A stretch of 53,479 nt of DNA from Acetobacteraceae bacterium (GTDB lineage: Bacteria; Pseudomonadota; Alphaproteobacteria; Acetobacterales; Acetobacteraceae): assembly GCA_021732665.1 (NCBI GenBank), contig JAKFUL010000020.1, positions 1 through 53,479 of the forward strand. Direction: 5' to 3'. The notes beneath the pieces are model-generated. The model searched no databases and was not told where the DNA came from. It saw only the letters and a program-made list of their open reading frames with translations. The translations under genes were made by a program, and so were the position numbers. Position 1 is the first letter of the stretch, and every line of letters starts with the position of its first letter. Positions 17,867-27,335 of the stretch are shown piece after piece.

Positions 17867-19415
17867 CCGGGTCGCGCAAGCGCCACAGCTCGATCATGTT
17901 GCGCTCCTCGGGGAACACGTAGGCGAGTTCGTAGCCCGCCTCCAGCGCCGCGGCGATGGCCTGGGCCGCGGCCGGGCGCATGGTGCCCCAATAGCCGCGA
18001 TCGACGACGATGAAGCGCGGCTTCGTGCCCAGGATGCGGTCGACCTCGCCATCCGTCGAATTGCCGGCGAGGTTGGCGAAGGCGCCAGTCAGATGCACCG
18101 GGAAGGGAAAGCGCGTGGGGATGCCGGCGCCGGCCAGGAAATACACCACCGGCTGGTAGTTCGGCACGAAGATCGCCTCGCCCGGCGGCAGTTCCTCGGC
18201 GATCAGCGCTGCCACGCGCGCCGGCACGTCGGGCGCGAAGAGCGCCGTGCCGCGCCAGAGCTTTGGCGCGGTGTCCAGGCGCCAGGGGTCTAGGGCGACA
18301 AGCCCGATGACCAGCGCCAGCAGCATGGCCGGCCGCGCCGGGGCGAGCCTGCGGGCCAGCGCCATGGCGCCGATGGCGGCCAGCAGGCTGAGCGGCGGCA
18401 GCCAGATCAGGAAGTAATGCGGGAAGAACTGCGCCGGTGCCGCCACCGCCAGCGTGGCGGCGGCGAACCAGGCCAGGCCGATCAGCGCCGCCACCCCGCG
18501 CGCCAGCAGCAGCCCCAGCCCGGCCAGGAGAAACAGCCAGAGCAGCGTCGTCATGGCGCCGATGATCCGCCACGGCGCGTCGCCGCCCGCCGCCCCCTGG
18601 GCATAGCGGAAGGGGGCGAGGAAGGTGCCGTCGAGATAGGCGTCCAGCTCGCCCATCGCGGCGTAGATGACGCCGAAGCCCAGCGTGGGCAGGGCGCAGA
18701 GCAGGGCATAGAGCGCGGCCATCCCCAGCAGGCGCGGCAGGCGCAGGCGGCCCCGCCACCAGGCCGGGAAGGTGAGCAGGGCAAAGGCCAGGCAGCCCTC
18801 GGCGGTGGCGACGGGCTTGATCAGCAGGGCCCAGCCGACCAGCAGCCCGATGGCGCAAAGCCGGCCCCAGCCCGGGGTTTCGGCGGGGCGGCAGGCGCTG
18901 TGAATGGCCAGCGCCACCGCCAGCGTGGTGAAGGGGGCGAAGAGGATCTCGGTGTTCACCGGCATGCCGCCCAGCACCAGGCTGTGGCCGACATAGAGCA
19001 GCGCCGCCGCATAGCCCGTGGCCGGCGGCAACCCCGCCGCGCGGGCGGCCAGGAACAGCCCCCAGCCGGTGGCGGAGACCGCCAGCACGCCGAGCAGCCG
19101 GATGGCGAAGATGCTCTGGCCAAACACCTGCATGGCGGCCGCGAACATCGCCGGCGCGCCGATCGGGTGCATGTCCCAGGCGGCGACGAGCGGCCAGCCG
19201 CCATGCATCCATTCCCGCGCCTGGATCAGGTAGAGGCTCTCATCCCAATCCATCACCGAGGGCAGGAAGCCCAGGGCGCGCAGCGCCAGCGCGACCGCCG
19301 GCAGGGCGGCGAGGGCGGCCCACCAGTGGCGGGCGAGCGGCGGGGGTGATGGCGGGTTCAATCGAGGCCTCGCGTTGATCGGCGCCGTTGTGCGACGGCG
19401 GGGCTTGCATCGCAA
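17856..19415 (-). CDS. GT39-family (PMT/ArnT-like) membrane glycosyltransferase
   Basis: A 519-residue inner-membrane protein with about ten or more hydrophobic segments and a soluble C-terminal end. The catalytic acidic loop after the first membrane helix is MDWDESLYLIQAREWMHGG, typical of GT39/PMT enzymes that transfer sugars from polyprenyl-phosphate carriers on the periplasmic side. WDMHPIGAPAMFAAAMQVFG and LLVGWALLIKPVA are further family stretches. The C-terminal FIVVDRGYWGTM is in the soluble domain. Acceptor (lipid A, protein or glycan) is unknown. First gene of the pair with ydcF. Confidence 0.85.
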   Translation of the reverse strand: MRCKPRRRTTAPINARPRLNPPSPPPLARHWWAALAALPAVALALRALGFLPSVMDWDESLYLIQAREWMHGGWPLVAAWDMHPIGAPAMFAAAMQVFGQSIFAIRLLGVLAVSATGWGLFLAARAAGLPPATGYAAALLYVGHSLVLGGMPVNTEILFAPFTTLAVALAIHSACRPAETPGWGRLCAIGLLVGWALLIKPVATAEGCLAFALLTFPAWWRGRLRLPRLLGMAALYALLCALPTLGFGVIYAAMGELDAYLDGTFLAPFRYAQGAAGGDAPWRIIGAMTTLLWLFLLAGLGLLLARGVAALIGLAWFAAATLAVAAPAQFFPHYFLIWLPPLSLLAAIGAMALARRLAPARPAMLLALVIGLVALDPWRLDTAPKLWRGTALFAPDVPARVAALIAEELPPGEAIFVPNYQPVVYFLAGAGIPTRFPFPVHLTGAFANLAGNSTDGEVDRILGTKPRFIVVDRGYWGTMRPAAAQAIAAALEAGYELAYVFPEERNMIELWRLRDPDGG

Positions 19416-19544
19416 CCGGTTGAGGCCGGGCTGAGGCTTTCCGGTGGCGACTTAAAAGCTTCATCAAATGCTCACCCTGAATGGATGGCCATGTGGCCCG
19501 CAATTTTCTAACTCGGCGGCAACTTCTCCTTAAGGATTGATGCG

Positions 19545-22500
19545 ATGTCCGGCACCCTCTCGGCGACCCAGCTTTTCAACGTCAACAACGCCACCATCAC
19601 CGGCGGCGGCGCCAATGGCGCCGAGGTCGCGGCCTATGATGCCGCGCGCAACCTCGTCTATGTGCTGGGCGCGGAGGGCGTCAATGCGCTGAACGCCAAT
19701 ACCGGCGCGCTGGCCTTCGTGGTGCCCCGGAGCGCCATTCAGCAGCCCGGTGGCGGCGCCGCGCTGCCGCTCGGCACCGCCAACTCCGTGGCCATCAACG
19801 GCAACAACCTCGTGATCTCGCTGGATGGCCCCGCCGCCGGCGCCAATGGCGCGGTCGCCGTCTTCACCGTCAATGCGGGCGGCACCGCCGCCACATGGCG
19901 CGCCACCGCCACCGTGGGCGCGGTGCCCGACCATGTGACCTTCACCCCCGACGGCACCCGCCTGCTCGTCGCCATCGAGGGTGAGCCCACGCAGGGCTAT
20001 ACGGTCGATCCGGCTGGCGGGCTCACCTCCATCGATGTCGCGACCTGGACGCCCACCTTCTATGGCTTCGGCGCCTTCGATGCCCAGGCCGCCGCGCTGC
20101 GCGCCTCGGGGGTGAAGCTCTCCAACGCGATTCCCGGCACGCCCGGCTACAATGCCGCGGTGCCCTCGGTCGACCTGGAGCCGGAATACATTACGGTCAG
20201 CGGCAACACCGCCTATGTGACATTGCAGGAGAACAACGCCATTGGCGTGTTCAATCTCACGACCAACGCCTGGACGGGCGTCCTGCCGCTCGGCCTGTCC
20301 AACTTCAACACCGCCGGCAACGGCATCGACACCTCCGACCGTGACGGCGGCGCCAATTTCCGCCAGGTGCCGGTCTTCGGCCTGTACCAGCCCGATGGCA
20401 TCGCCAGCTTCGTGCAGAACGGCATCACCTATCTGGTAACCGCCAATGAGGGCGATGGCCGCGACTATGGTGGTGCCTTCGTCGAGGCGGTGCGCATTTC
20501 GGCCCTCGTGCCCGCCACCGGCTCCACGCCGCCCACCGGCATGCCGGCGCTCGACCCGACGCTGTTGGCGCTGATCCAGCCACGCCGTGGCGATGCCGAT
20601 CTGGGCCGGCTGGAGGTCACCCGCTGGGCCGGCGACACCGATGGCGACGGCGATCTGGACCAACTCCAGGCCAGCGGCGGCCGCAGCTTCTCGATCTGGG
20701 AAGTCGGCGGCACGGCGACGGCGCCCACGCTGACCCAACGCTACAACAGCGGCAACCTGCTCGACACGCTGGTCGCGAGCCAGCTTCCCGGCAATTATGA
20801 TGACGGCCGCGCCGACAACCGGGGCGTGGAGGCCGAGGGCATCACGCTGGGCACCGTGGGGGGCCAGCTCTATGCCTTTGTCGGCCTGGAGCGCGCCAAC
20901 ACCACCGCCATCTTCCGCATCGACAGCCCGACCAACCCCAGCTTCCAGGGCCTGGCCACCCGGGCGGGCGATCTCGCCCCCGAGGTCTCGGCCTTCGCCC
21001 CCGCCGGCGGCGGCAATCCGGCCAGGCTGATCGTCGCCAATGAGGTGAGCACGACGGCCACCGCCTACAACCTGTCCACCGCCACCGGGCCGAACTACAC
21101 GCTGCAAATCCTGCATGGCTCGGATTTCGAGGCCGGGCTGCTGGCCACCCAGCGCGCCGACCGCTTCGCCGCCATCGTCGACCGGCTGGAAGACCAGGTC
21201 ACCAACAGCATCACGCTGTCGGGCGGCGACAATTTCCTGCCCGGCCCCTTCGGCGCGGCTGGCACCGACCCCTCGGTCATCCCCGCCCTGCGGGCCTACT
21301 ACGCCAATCTGCTGGGCGTGAATGTGGCCGACCTGACCGGGTTGTTCGGCAGCTCCTCGCCCTTCTTCGCGGCCGACATCGCCATCCTCAACGCCATCGG
21401 CATCGAGGCCTCGGCGCTGGGCAATCATGAATTCGACCTGGGCACCAACCCGCTGAACGCGGTGGTGGATTTCACCGCCGGCACCTCCGGCACCACGCTG
21501 GGCCGGATCACCAATATCGGCGCGCAATTCCCCTACCTCTCGGCCAACCTGAACTTCGCCGGCGACACCAATATCCGCAACCAGGTGACGCAGACGCTGC
21601 GTGAGGCCAGCAGCTACGCCACCCGCGCCTCCGACCTCGTGGACAACACCGCCGTCGCGGCCGAGGCGGCGGACGCGCAGATCGCGCCCTGGACCACCAT
21701 CGTCGAAGGCGGCCAGACCATCGGCATCCTGGGTATCACCACCCAGATCCTGGCGGCGATCTCCTCGCCCGGCGCCACCCTGGTCAGCGACCCCGCGGCC
21801 GATGGCGGCCGCGACAATGTGGCCGAGCTGGCCACCATCCTGCAGCCGCTGATCGACCAGATGGTCGCCCAGGGGATCAACAAGATCATCCTGCTGAGCC
21901 ACCTGCAGCAGTTCCAGAACGAGCTGGCCCTGGCGCCGCTGCTGCGCGGCGTGGACATCATCATCTCGGCCGGCAGCCACGCCGTCTTCGCCGATGCGAC
22001 CGACGTGCTGCGCGCCGGCGACCGCGCGCTGGGCAACTACCCCGAAATCCGCCTGGGCGCCGATGGCAACCCGGTGATGATCGTCTCCACCGCCGCCGAA
22101 TATTCCTATGTCGGCCGCCTGGTCACGACCTTCGACGCGAATGGCGTGCTGATCGCCGACCCGGACGGCACCGGCCCGCTGGGCGTGGGCGGGGTGAACC
22201 CCACCATCTCCGGCGCCATCGCCACGACGGATGCGAATGTGGCGACACTCTGGGGCAGCGACAACGCCTATGCCGCCGGCACCCGCGGCGGCGAGGTGCG
22301 TGCCATCACCAATGCCGTGGGCAACGTGATCACCACCCTGGACGGCACCCTGCTGGGCGCCACCAAGACCTTCCTGGAAGGCCGCCGTGGCGAGGTCCGC
22401 ACCGAGGAGACCAATCTCGGCAACCTCTCGGCCGATGCCAATCTCTTCGTGGCGCGCCAGGTCGATAGCGGCGTGCTCGTCAGCCATAAGAATGGCGGCG

Positions 22501-24227
22501 GTATTCGCGCCGAAATCGGCTCGGTCTCGACCGGCGCCGTGCCGGTGGAGCTCGCGCCGTTGGCCAACCTCTCGGCCGGCAAGCCCGCGGGCGGCGTCAG
22601 CCGGCTCGACGTCGAGAACTCGCTGCGCTTCAACAACACGCTCTCGATCGTCTCGGTCACCGCGACCAACCTCAAGGTGATCCTGGAGCACGGCGTCGCC
22701 GCAAGCGCCGCCGGCGCCACCCCCGGCCAGTTCGGGCAATGGGGCGGGCTCAGCTTCTCCTGGAACCCCTCGGGCACGGCGCAGACGCTCAGCGGTTCGG
22801 GCGCCTCGGCCACGGTGGCCACCGCCGGCACCCGCATCCAGAACGCCGCGATCCTCAACGAGGATGGCTCGGTGCGCGACGTCATCGTCCAAGGCGGCGT
22901 GGTGGTCGGCGATGCCGGCCGCGCCATCAAGCTGGTGACGCTGAACTTCCTGGCCGATGGCGGCGACAGCTACCCCTTCCCGGCCTTCACCATCCCCGGC
23001 TCGCGGGTCGATCTGCTGAACAACGCGGCCCTGCCGGCGGGTGCCTCCACCTTCGCCTCCCGCGGCACCGAGCAGGACGCCCTGGCGGAATACATGCTGG
23101 CCACCTTCAGCGGCCCCGGCCGCCAGTTCGGCGCGCCGGACACGGCGGCCGCCGGCGACCTGCGGGTGATCAACCTGAGCCAGCGCGCCGATGCCGTGCT
23201 CCAGACCACCTCGTCGGGCCTGACCGGCACCACCGGCTCCGACCTGATCAACGGCACGGCCGCCAATGACGTGTTCACCGCCACGCTCGGCCGCGACACC
23301 TATCGCGGCGGCGCCGGCTTCGACCTGCTGAATTTCGGCCAGGTCGGCCGCGGCGATGGCGGCTACAGCTACGGCTCCTCCGGCGCCATCACCGGCTTCA
23401 CCTGGGCCACCGCCGACCGCCAGGGCTTTGCCGGCTTCAGCCAGGTCGAGCGGCTGCAGCTGCTCGATGGCCGGGTCGATTTCATCGCCAACGCCGCGCC
23501 CGGGCTGGTGAACGCGCTCTATCGCGGCATCCTCGGCCGTGAGGGCGACGCCCGCGGCCTGTCCTTCTGGACCGAGCGCATGGAGGGTGGCCTCTCCACC
23601 GTCGACGTCGCCCGCAGCTTCCTGCTCTCGGCCGAGGGTGGTGCCGCCAACACCGTCTCGATCAACGCCTATATCACCAACCTCTACCAGACGGCGCTGG
23701 GCCGCGCGCCGGATGCGGCGGGCTTGAGCTTCTGGACCAATGTGGCCAATAATCTGGGCCCGGTGAATGGCCGCGCGGCGGTGGCCGACGGCATTGTGCG
23801 ATCGGCCGAGGCGGGTGCCGACCCGCTGGGCATCGCCGCGCGGGGCATCGTCGCCGCCGATTTCGAAATGTCCTGGATCAACTTCAACTACAACACCCTG
23901 CTGGGCCGCCGGGCGGACCTGCCCGGGCTGCTGCAATTCGACGCGGCGATGGAGGCGGGGCTGAGCGAGCGCGCGGTGACCAACTCCTTCGTCAACAGCG
24001 CCGAATTCCAGGCCCGGTTCGACGGCCTGAGCAACGCCGCCTTTGTCGAGCAGATGTTCCAGGCGATCCTGGGCCGCACCGGCGATGCCGCCGGTGCGGC
24101 GATCTTCACCGCGGCGCTGAATGCCAACACGATCACCCGCGGCGACGCCGCCTTCTCGATGCTGAGCAGCCCCGAGGCGAACCCCGCCCTGCAACTGCTG
24201 ACCAGCGTCGGCGTGGACCTGTTCTGA
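19545..24227 (+). CDS. giant secreted phosphoesterase: choice-of-anchor I, 5'-nucleotidase and DUF4214 repeats
   Basis: A 1560-residue protein with no N-terminal signal peptide, fitting a type I secretion substrate. Residues about 1-515 are a beta-propeller-like choice-of-anchor I region (YITVSGNTAYVTLQENNAIG, GVEAEGITLGTV). About 518-870 is a 5'-nucleotidase-type metallophosphatase: LQILHGSDFE, GGDNF near 560, GNHEFDLG at 626-633, LLSHLQQ near 786, SAGSH near 811. About 890-1210 is the 5'-nucleotidase C-terminal domain, with YPFPAF near 1143. A short RTX-like stretch (TTGSDLINGTAANDVF, RGGAGFDLLNF, 1228-1263) follows, then about four DUF4214-type helical repeats (1318-1550). It probably hydrolyses extracellular phosphate esters. 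AAGGA ribosome site at 19532. No secretion genes are adjacent. Confidence 0.85.
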   Translation: MSGTLSATQLFNVNNATITGGGANGAEVAAYDAARNLVYVLGAEGVNALNANTGALAFVVPRSAIQQPGGGAALPLGTANSVAINGNNLVISLDGPAAGANGAVAVFTVNAGGTAATWRATATVGAVPDHVTFTPDGTRLLVAIEGEPTQGYTVDPAGGLTSIDVATWTPTFYGFGAFDAQAAALRASGVKLSNAIPGTPGYNAAVPSVDLEPEYITVSGNTAYVTLQENNAIGVFNLTTNAWTGVLPLGLSNFNTAGNGIDTSDRDGGANFRQVPVFGLYQPDGIASFVQNGITYLVTANEGDGRDYGGAFVEAVRISALVPATGSTPPTGMPALDPTLLALIQPRRGDADLGRLEVTRWAGDTDGDGDLDQLQASGGRSFSIWEVGGTATAPTLTQRYNSGNLLDTLVASQLPGNYDDGRADNRGVEAEGITLGTVGGQLYAFVGLERANTTAIFRIDSPTNPSFQGLATRAGDLAPEVSAFAPAGGGNPARLIVANEVSTTATAYNLSTATGPNYTLQILHGSDFEAGLLATQRADRFAAIVDRLEDQVTNSITLSGGDNFLPGPFGAAGTDPSVIPALRAYYANLLGVNVADLTGLFGSSSPFFAADIAILNAIGIEASALGNHEFDLGTNPLNAVVDFTAGTSGTTLGRITNIGAQFPYLSANLNFAGDTNIRNQVTQTLREASSYATRASDLVDNTAVAAEAADAQIAPWTTIVEGGQTIGILGITTQILAAISSPGATLVSDPAADGGRDNVAELATILQPLIDQMVAQGINKIILLSHLQQFQNELALAPLLRGVDIIISAGSHAVFADATDVLRAGDRALGNYPEIRLGADGNPVMIVSTAAEYSYVGRLVTTFDANGVLIADPDGTGPLGVGGVNPTISGAIATTDANVATLWGSDNAYAAGTRGGEVRAITNAVGNVITTLDGTLLGATKTFLEGRRGEVRTEETNLGNLSADANLFVARQVDSGVLVSHKNGGGIRAEIGSVSTGAVPVELAPLANLSAGKPAGGVSRLDVENSLRFNNTLSIVSVTATNLKVILEHGVAASAAGATPGQFGQWGGLSFSWNPSGTAQTLSGSGASATVATAGTRIQNAAILNEDGSVRDVIVQGGVVVGDAGRAIKLVTLNFLADGGDSYPFPAFTIPGSRVDLLNNAALPAGASTFASRGTEQDALAEYMLATFSGPGRQFGAPDTAAAGDLRVINLSQRADAVLQTTSSGLTGTTGSDLINGTAANDVFTATLGRDTYRGGAGFDLLNFGQVGRGDGGYSYGSSGAITGFTWATADRQGFAGFSQVERLQLLDGRVDFIANAAPGLVNALYRGILGREGDARGLSFWTERMEGGLSTVDVARSFLLSAEGGAANTVSINAYITNLYQTALGRAPDAAGLSFWTNVANNLGPVNGRAAVADGIVRSAEAGADPLGIAARGIVAADFEMSWINFNYNTLLGRRADLPGLLQFDAAMEAGLSERAVTNSFVNSAEFQARFDGLSNAAFVEQMFQAILGRTGDAAGAAIFTAALNANTITRGDAAFSMLSSPEANPALQLLTSVGVDLF

Positions 24228-24231
24228 GGCG

Positions 24232-24963
24232 TCAGCCTGCCTGCTCCACCCCCGCGGCCTGCATCAGCGCGCGGGTCGCGGGGCTGGTGAGGTGGCGCAG
24301 CAGATCGGCCGCGACGGGTGCGGCCTGGGGCAGCAGCGCGACCGCGTAGGTGGTGTAGTTCTGCGCCTCGGCCGGCAGCGGGCCGAGGTAGCGCAGCGCG
24401 GGCACCATGCGGATCTCGGTGATGGCGGCGAAGCCGAGTTCGGCGCCCTGGCCGGTTCGCAGCCTCTCCAGCACCTCGGCGCCGGTGGCGAAGCGGAGCG
24501 CGCGCGGGGTGACGGTTGCGGTCACGCCCAAGCTTTCGAACAGCCGGTCCATATGCAGGCCGGTCGAGGCGCGGTTGAAGACCAGCGCCTGCGCCGCCTC
24601 CACCGCGCGGCGCAGCGCCGCCACGTCGGCGATATCGGGCTCCGGCGCCCCGGCGCGCACGACCACGCCGGCGCCGACGCGGCCCAGCGTGGCCCGCTCG
24701 CTGGTCAGCCGCCCGGTGGTGACGAGTTCGTTGATCAGGCCGACCGGGGCGATCAGCAGGTCGGGCATCTCGCCGGCCTGCATGCGTTCACGCAGCCGGG
24801 GCGCGGTGGCGTAGGTGATGCCGACAGGGGTGCCGCCGATCCGCCGGAAAGCCTCCACCGCCGGTTCCAGCCCCGGCTCCACCGCGCCGGCGCTGAGGAC
24901 GCGCAGCTCCGCCGCATGGGCAAGCCAGGGCAAGGCGATCAGCGGCAGCAGGCGTCGGCGCAT
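24232..24963 (-). CDS. periplasmic substrate-binding protein, ModA-like
   Basis: A 243-residue exported protein. MRRRLLPLIALPWLAHA is a signal peptide. The mature part has the two-lobed binding-protein pattern of the molybdate/extracellular solute group: ELRVLSAGAVEPGLEPAVEAF, PDLLIAPVGLINEL, NRASTGLHMDRLFESLGV, GQGAELGFAAITEI. No permease or ATPase is adjacent, so the ligand is unknown. It follows cioB by 17 bases and may be carried in the gbsR-cioAB transcript. Its stop is four bases from the convergent giant gene, with no obvious terminator between them. Confidence 0.75.
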   Translation of the reverse strand: MRRRLLPLIALPWLAHAAELRVLSAGAVEPGLEPAVEAFRRIGGTPVGITYATAPRLRERMQAGEMPDLLIAPVGLINELVTTGRLTSERATLGRVGAGVVVRAGAPEPDIADVAALRRAVEAAQALVFNRASTGLHMDRLFESLGVTATVTPRALRFATGAEVLERLRTGQGAELGFAAITEIRMVPALRYLGPLPAEAQNYTTYAVALLPQAAPVAADLLRHLTSPATRALMQAAGVEQAG

Positions 24964-24980
24964 GGCAGTCTCCCGGGGGG

Positions 24981-25994
24981 TCAGTCGTAGCGCAGATCAT
25001 GCGCCTTGCCGCCGAAAATCCGCCAGACGATGATGGTGTAGACCAGGATCATCGGCAGCACGATCAAGGCGCCGACCAGGATGAGCGACAGCGATTCGGG
25101 TGAGGTGGCGGCCTGCCACAAGGTCAGCCTCTCCGGCACCACGTAGGGGAAGAAGCTCCAGGCCATGCCGGCGAAGGCCAGGATGAACAGCCCGACGCCG
25201 CCCAGGAAGGGCAGCCGGCAATGCGCGTCGTCGGGCGCCGGCAGCCGCGCCAGCAGCCGGTGCAGGCCGATGATCAGCGCCACCGTCAGCAGCGGCATGG
25301 GCGCCAGGAACATGATATTGGGAAAGTCGAACCAGCGGGCGAAGATGCGCGGGCTGGCCAGCGGCGTGGCGGCCGAGATCAGCACGATGCCGAAGGCGAC
25401 CGGCGGCAGGGTCAGCCTGGCCCAGCGCACCGCGCGCGCCTGCAATTCCCCCTCGCTGCGCCAGATCAGCCAGCCCGCGGCCAGGAAGGCATAGGCAATC
25501 GGCAGGCCGATGGCGGCCATGGCGGCGAAGCCCAGCGCGGCCCAGCTTTCCTCGAAGCCCAGGATATAGCGGCCGACCATCCAGCCCTGGCTGAGTGCGG
25601 CGATGAGGGAGCCTGCGAAGAACGCGCCATCCCACAGCGTCTTGGACCGCGCATTGGGCGCCTTGGCGCGGAATTCGAAGGCGACGCCGCGCAAGGTCAG
25701 CCCCACCAGCATGAAGGCCACGGGCAGATAGAGCGCGGTGAGAATGATGCCATGCGCGGTGGGGAAGGCCACCAGCAGCAGCCCCACCCCCAGCACCAGC
25801 CAGGTCTCGTTGGCATCCCAGAAGGGGCCGATCGAGGCGATCATGCGGTCGCGCTCGCCCTCATGCGCCGCGGCCGGCATCAGCATGCCCACGCCCAGAT
25901 CGTAGCCATCGAGGATGACATAGGCGAGGACCGAGATGGCCATCAGCGCGCCGAAGATGACCGGCAGCAGCTCCGGCGCCAGGAAGGGGGTCAT
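24981..25994 (-). CDS. cioB: cytochrome bd-type quinol oxidase subunit II
   Basis: A 337-residue inner-membrane subunit with about eight to nine helices, partner of the haem-carrying subunit I. Family stretches are LAYVILDGYDLGVGML near residue 25, IGPFWDANETWLVLGVG near 55, and VAFEFRAKAPNARSKTLWD. The oxidase reduces O2 with quinol at high affinity. The start lies three bases after the cioA stop. No small CydX-like gene follows. The symbol cioB is chosen over cydB because subunit I lacks the long Q-loop. Confidence 0.94.
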   Translation of the reverse strand: MTPFLAPELLPVIFGALMAISVLAYVILDGYDLGVGMLMPAAAHEGERDRMIASIGPFWDANETWLVLGVGLLLVAFPTAHGIILTALYLPVAFMLVGLTLRGVAFEFRAKAPNARSKTLWDGAFFAGSLIAALSQGWMVGRYILGFEESWAALGFAAMAAIGLPIAYAFLAAGWLIWRSEGELQARAVRWARLTLPPVAFGIVLISAATPLASPRIFARWFDFPNIMFLAPMPLLTVALIIGLHRLLARLPAPDDAHCRLPFLGGVGLFILAFAGMAWSFFPYVVPERLTLWQAATSPESLSLILVGALIVLPMILVYTIIVWRIFGGKAHDLRYD

Positions 25995-25997
25995 CGC

Positions 25998-27332
25998 CTA
26001 TTCCGCCGGCACGGCGACGGGGCCGGGCTTGCGTTCATTGGCATAGCCCTTGTTCGCCAGCCGGAAGATGGTGGTGACATAGGCCAGCAGCAGCCCGGCA
26101 TAGAGCACGAGATAGATGGCCAGCGAACTGGCGATGGTGGTGGCCGCGACCGGCCCCGCCGCCTGCGCCGTGGTCAGCACCCCCGTCACCAGCCAGGGCT
26201 GGCGGCCGATTTCCGTGACGTACCAGCCGGCCAGGGTTGCCAGCCAGCCGGAAAAGCTCATCGCCACCAGGCCCCAGAGTGCCGGGCGGGGCAAAGCGCC
26301 GCGCTTCCACAGGAACCAGGCGCAAAGCCAGGACAGGCCGATCATGGCAAGCCCGGTGCCGACCATGACGCGGAAGGCGTAGAAGACCGGCGCCACCGGC
26401 GGGTGCTCGCCGCGGAAATCATTGAGGCCGCGGATCACCGCATCGGGGCTGTGGCCCAGGATGATGCTGGCCAGGGCCGGGATGCCGATCTCGAAATGAT
26501 TCTCCCGCGTGCGTTCATCGGGGATGGCGAAGAGGATCAGCGGCACCCGGCCCGAGGTCTCCCAATGGCCTTCCATGGCCGCGACCTTGGCCGGCTGGTG
26601 TTCCAGCGTGTTCAGCCCATGCATGTCGCCGACGAAAGCCTGCAAGGGCGCCAGGATGGCGCCGAGCACGATGCCGGTGCGCAAGCCCGCCAGCACCGCC
26701 GGCCCATGGTCACCGCGCAGCCAGCGCCAGGCGGAGAGGCCGGCGACGAGGAAGGCCACCGTCAGGCCGGAGGAGAGCAGCACATGCGTCAGGCGATAGG
26801 GCATGGAGGGGTTGAAGACGATCGCGAACCAATCCGTCGCATGCACCACGCCGTCGCGCAGCTCGAACCCCGCCGGCGTGTGCATCCAGGAATTCAGCAC
26901 GATGATCCAGAAGGCGCTCATCGTCGTGCCGAAGGCGACGAGGAAGGTGGCGCCGGTATGCACCCAGGAGGCCACGCGCCTGAAGCCGAAGAGCATGATG
27001 CCGAGGAAGGAGGCTTCCAGGAAAAACGCCGTCAGCACCTCATAGGCCAGCAGCGGCCCGGCGACATTGCCCACGCGTTCCATGAAACCAGGCCAGTTGG
27101 TGCCGAACTGAAAGCTCATGGTGATGCCGGAGACCACGCCGAGCGCAAAGGAGAGCGCAAACACCTTCACCCAGAAGAAATACGCCTCCATCCATTTCTG
27201 CTCGCCGGTCTGCGAAAACCGCAGCTTGAAGAACAGCAGCACCCAGCCGAGTGCGATGGTGATGGTCGGGAACAGGATATGGAAGGAGATGTTCGCCGCG
27301 AACTGGATGCGGGCGAGGATGATCGGGTCCAT
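25998..27332 (-). CDS. cioA: cytochrome bd-type quinol oxidase subunit I (CioA-like)
   Basis: A 444-residue inner-membrane subunit that binds the haems and quinol. H18 (ARIQFAANISFHILFP) corresponds to the conserved N-terminal haem-b595 ligand. GWYVTEIGRQPW near residue 370 is the family signature. Length and the compact middle region indicate a short Q-loop, typical of cyanide-insensitive CioA-type oxidases. Other conserved stretches are FGTNWPGFMERVGNVAGPLL and GDMHGLNTLEHQPAKVAAME. The start is three bases after the gbsR-type gene, so expression is coupled to that regulator. Confidence 0.95.
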   Translation of the reverse strand: MDPIILARIQFAANISFHILFPTITIALGWVLLFFKLRFSQTGEQKWMEAYFFWVKVFALSFALGVVSGITMSFQFGTNWPGFMERVGNVAGPLLAYEVLTAFFLEASFLGIMLFGFRRVASWVHTGATFLVAFGTTMSAFWIIVLNSWMHTPAGFELRDGVVHATDWFAIVFNPSMPYRLTHVLLSSGLTVAFLVAGLSAWRWLRGDHGPAVLAGLRTGIVLGAILAPLQAFVGDMHGLNTLEHQPAKVAAMEGHWETSGRVPLILFAIPDERTRENHFEIGIPALASIILGHSPDAVIRGLNDFRGEHPPVAPVFYAFRVMVGTGLAMIGLSWLCAWFLWKRGALPRPALWGLVAMSFSGWLATLAGWYVTEIGRQPWLVTGVLTTAQAAGPVAATTIASSLAIYLVLYAGLLLAYVTTIFRLANKGYANERKPGPVAVPAE

Positions 27333-27335
27333 GCG

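Noticed and set aside
19530..24194. 1554-codon open frame antisense to the giant phosphoesterase
   Set aside because: It is a mirror of the GC-rich sense gene, with low-complexity Gly/Ala/Arg/His-rich translation and no domains; the sense strand has clear catalytic motifs.
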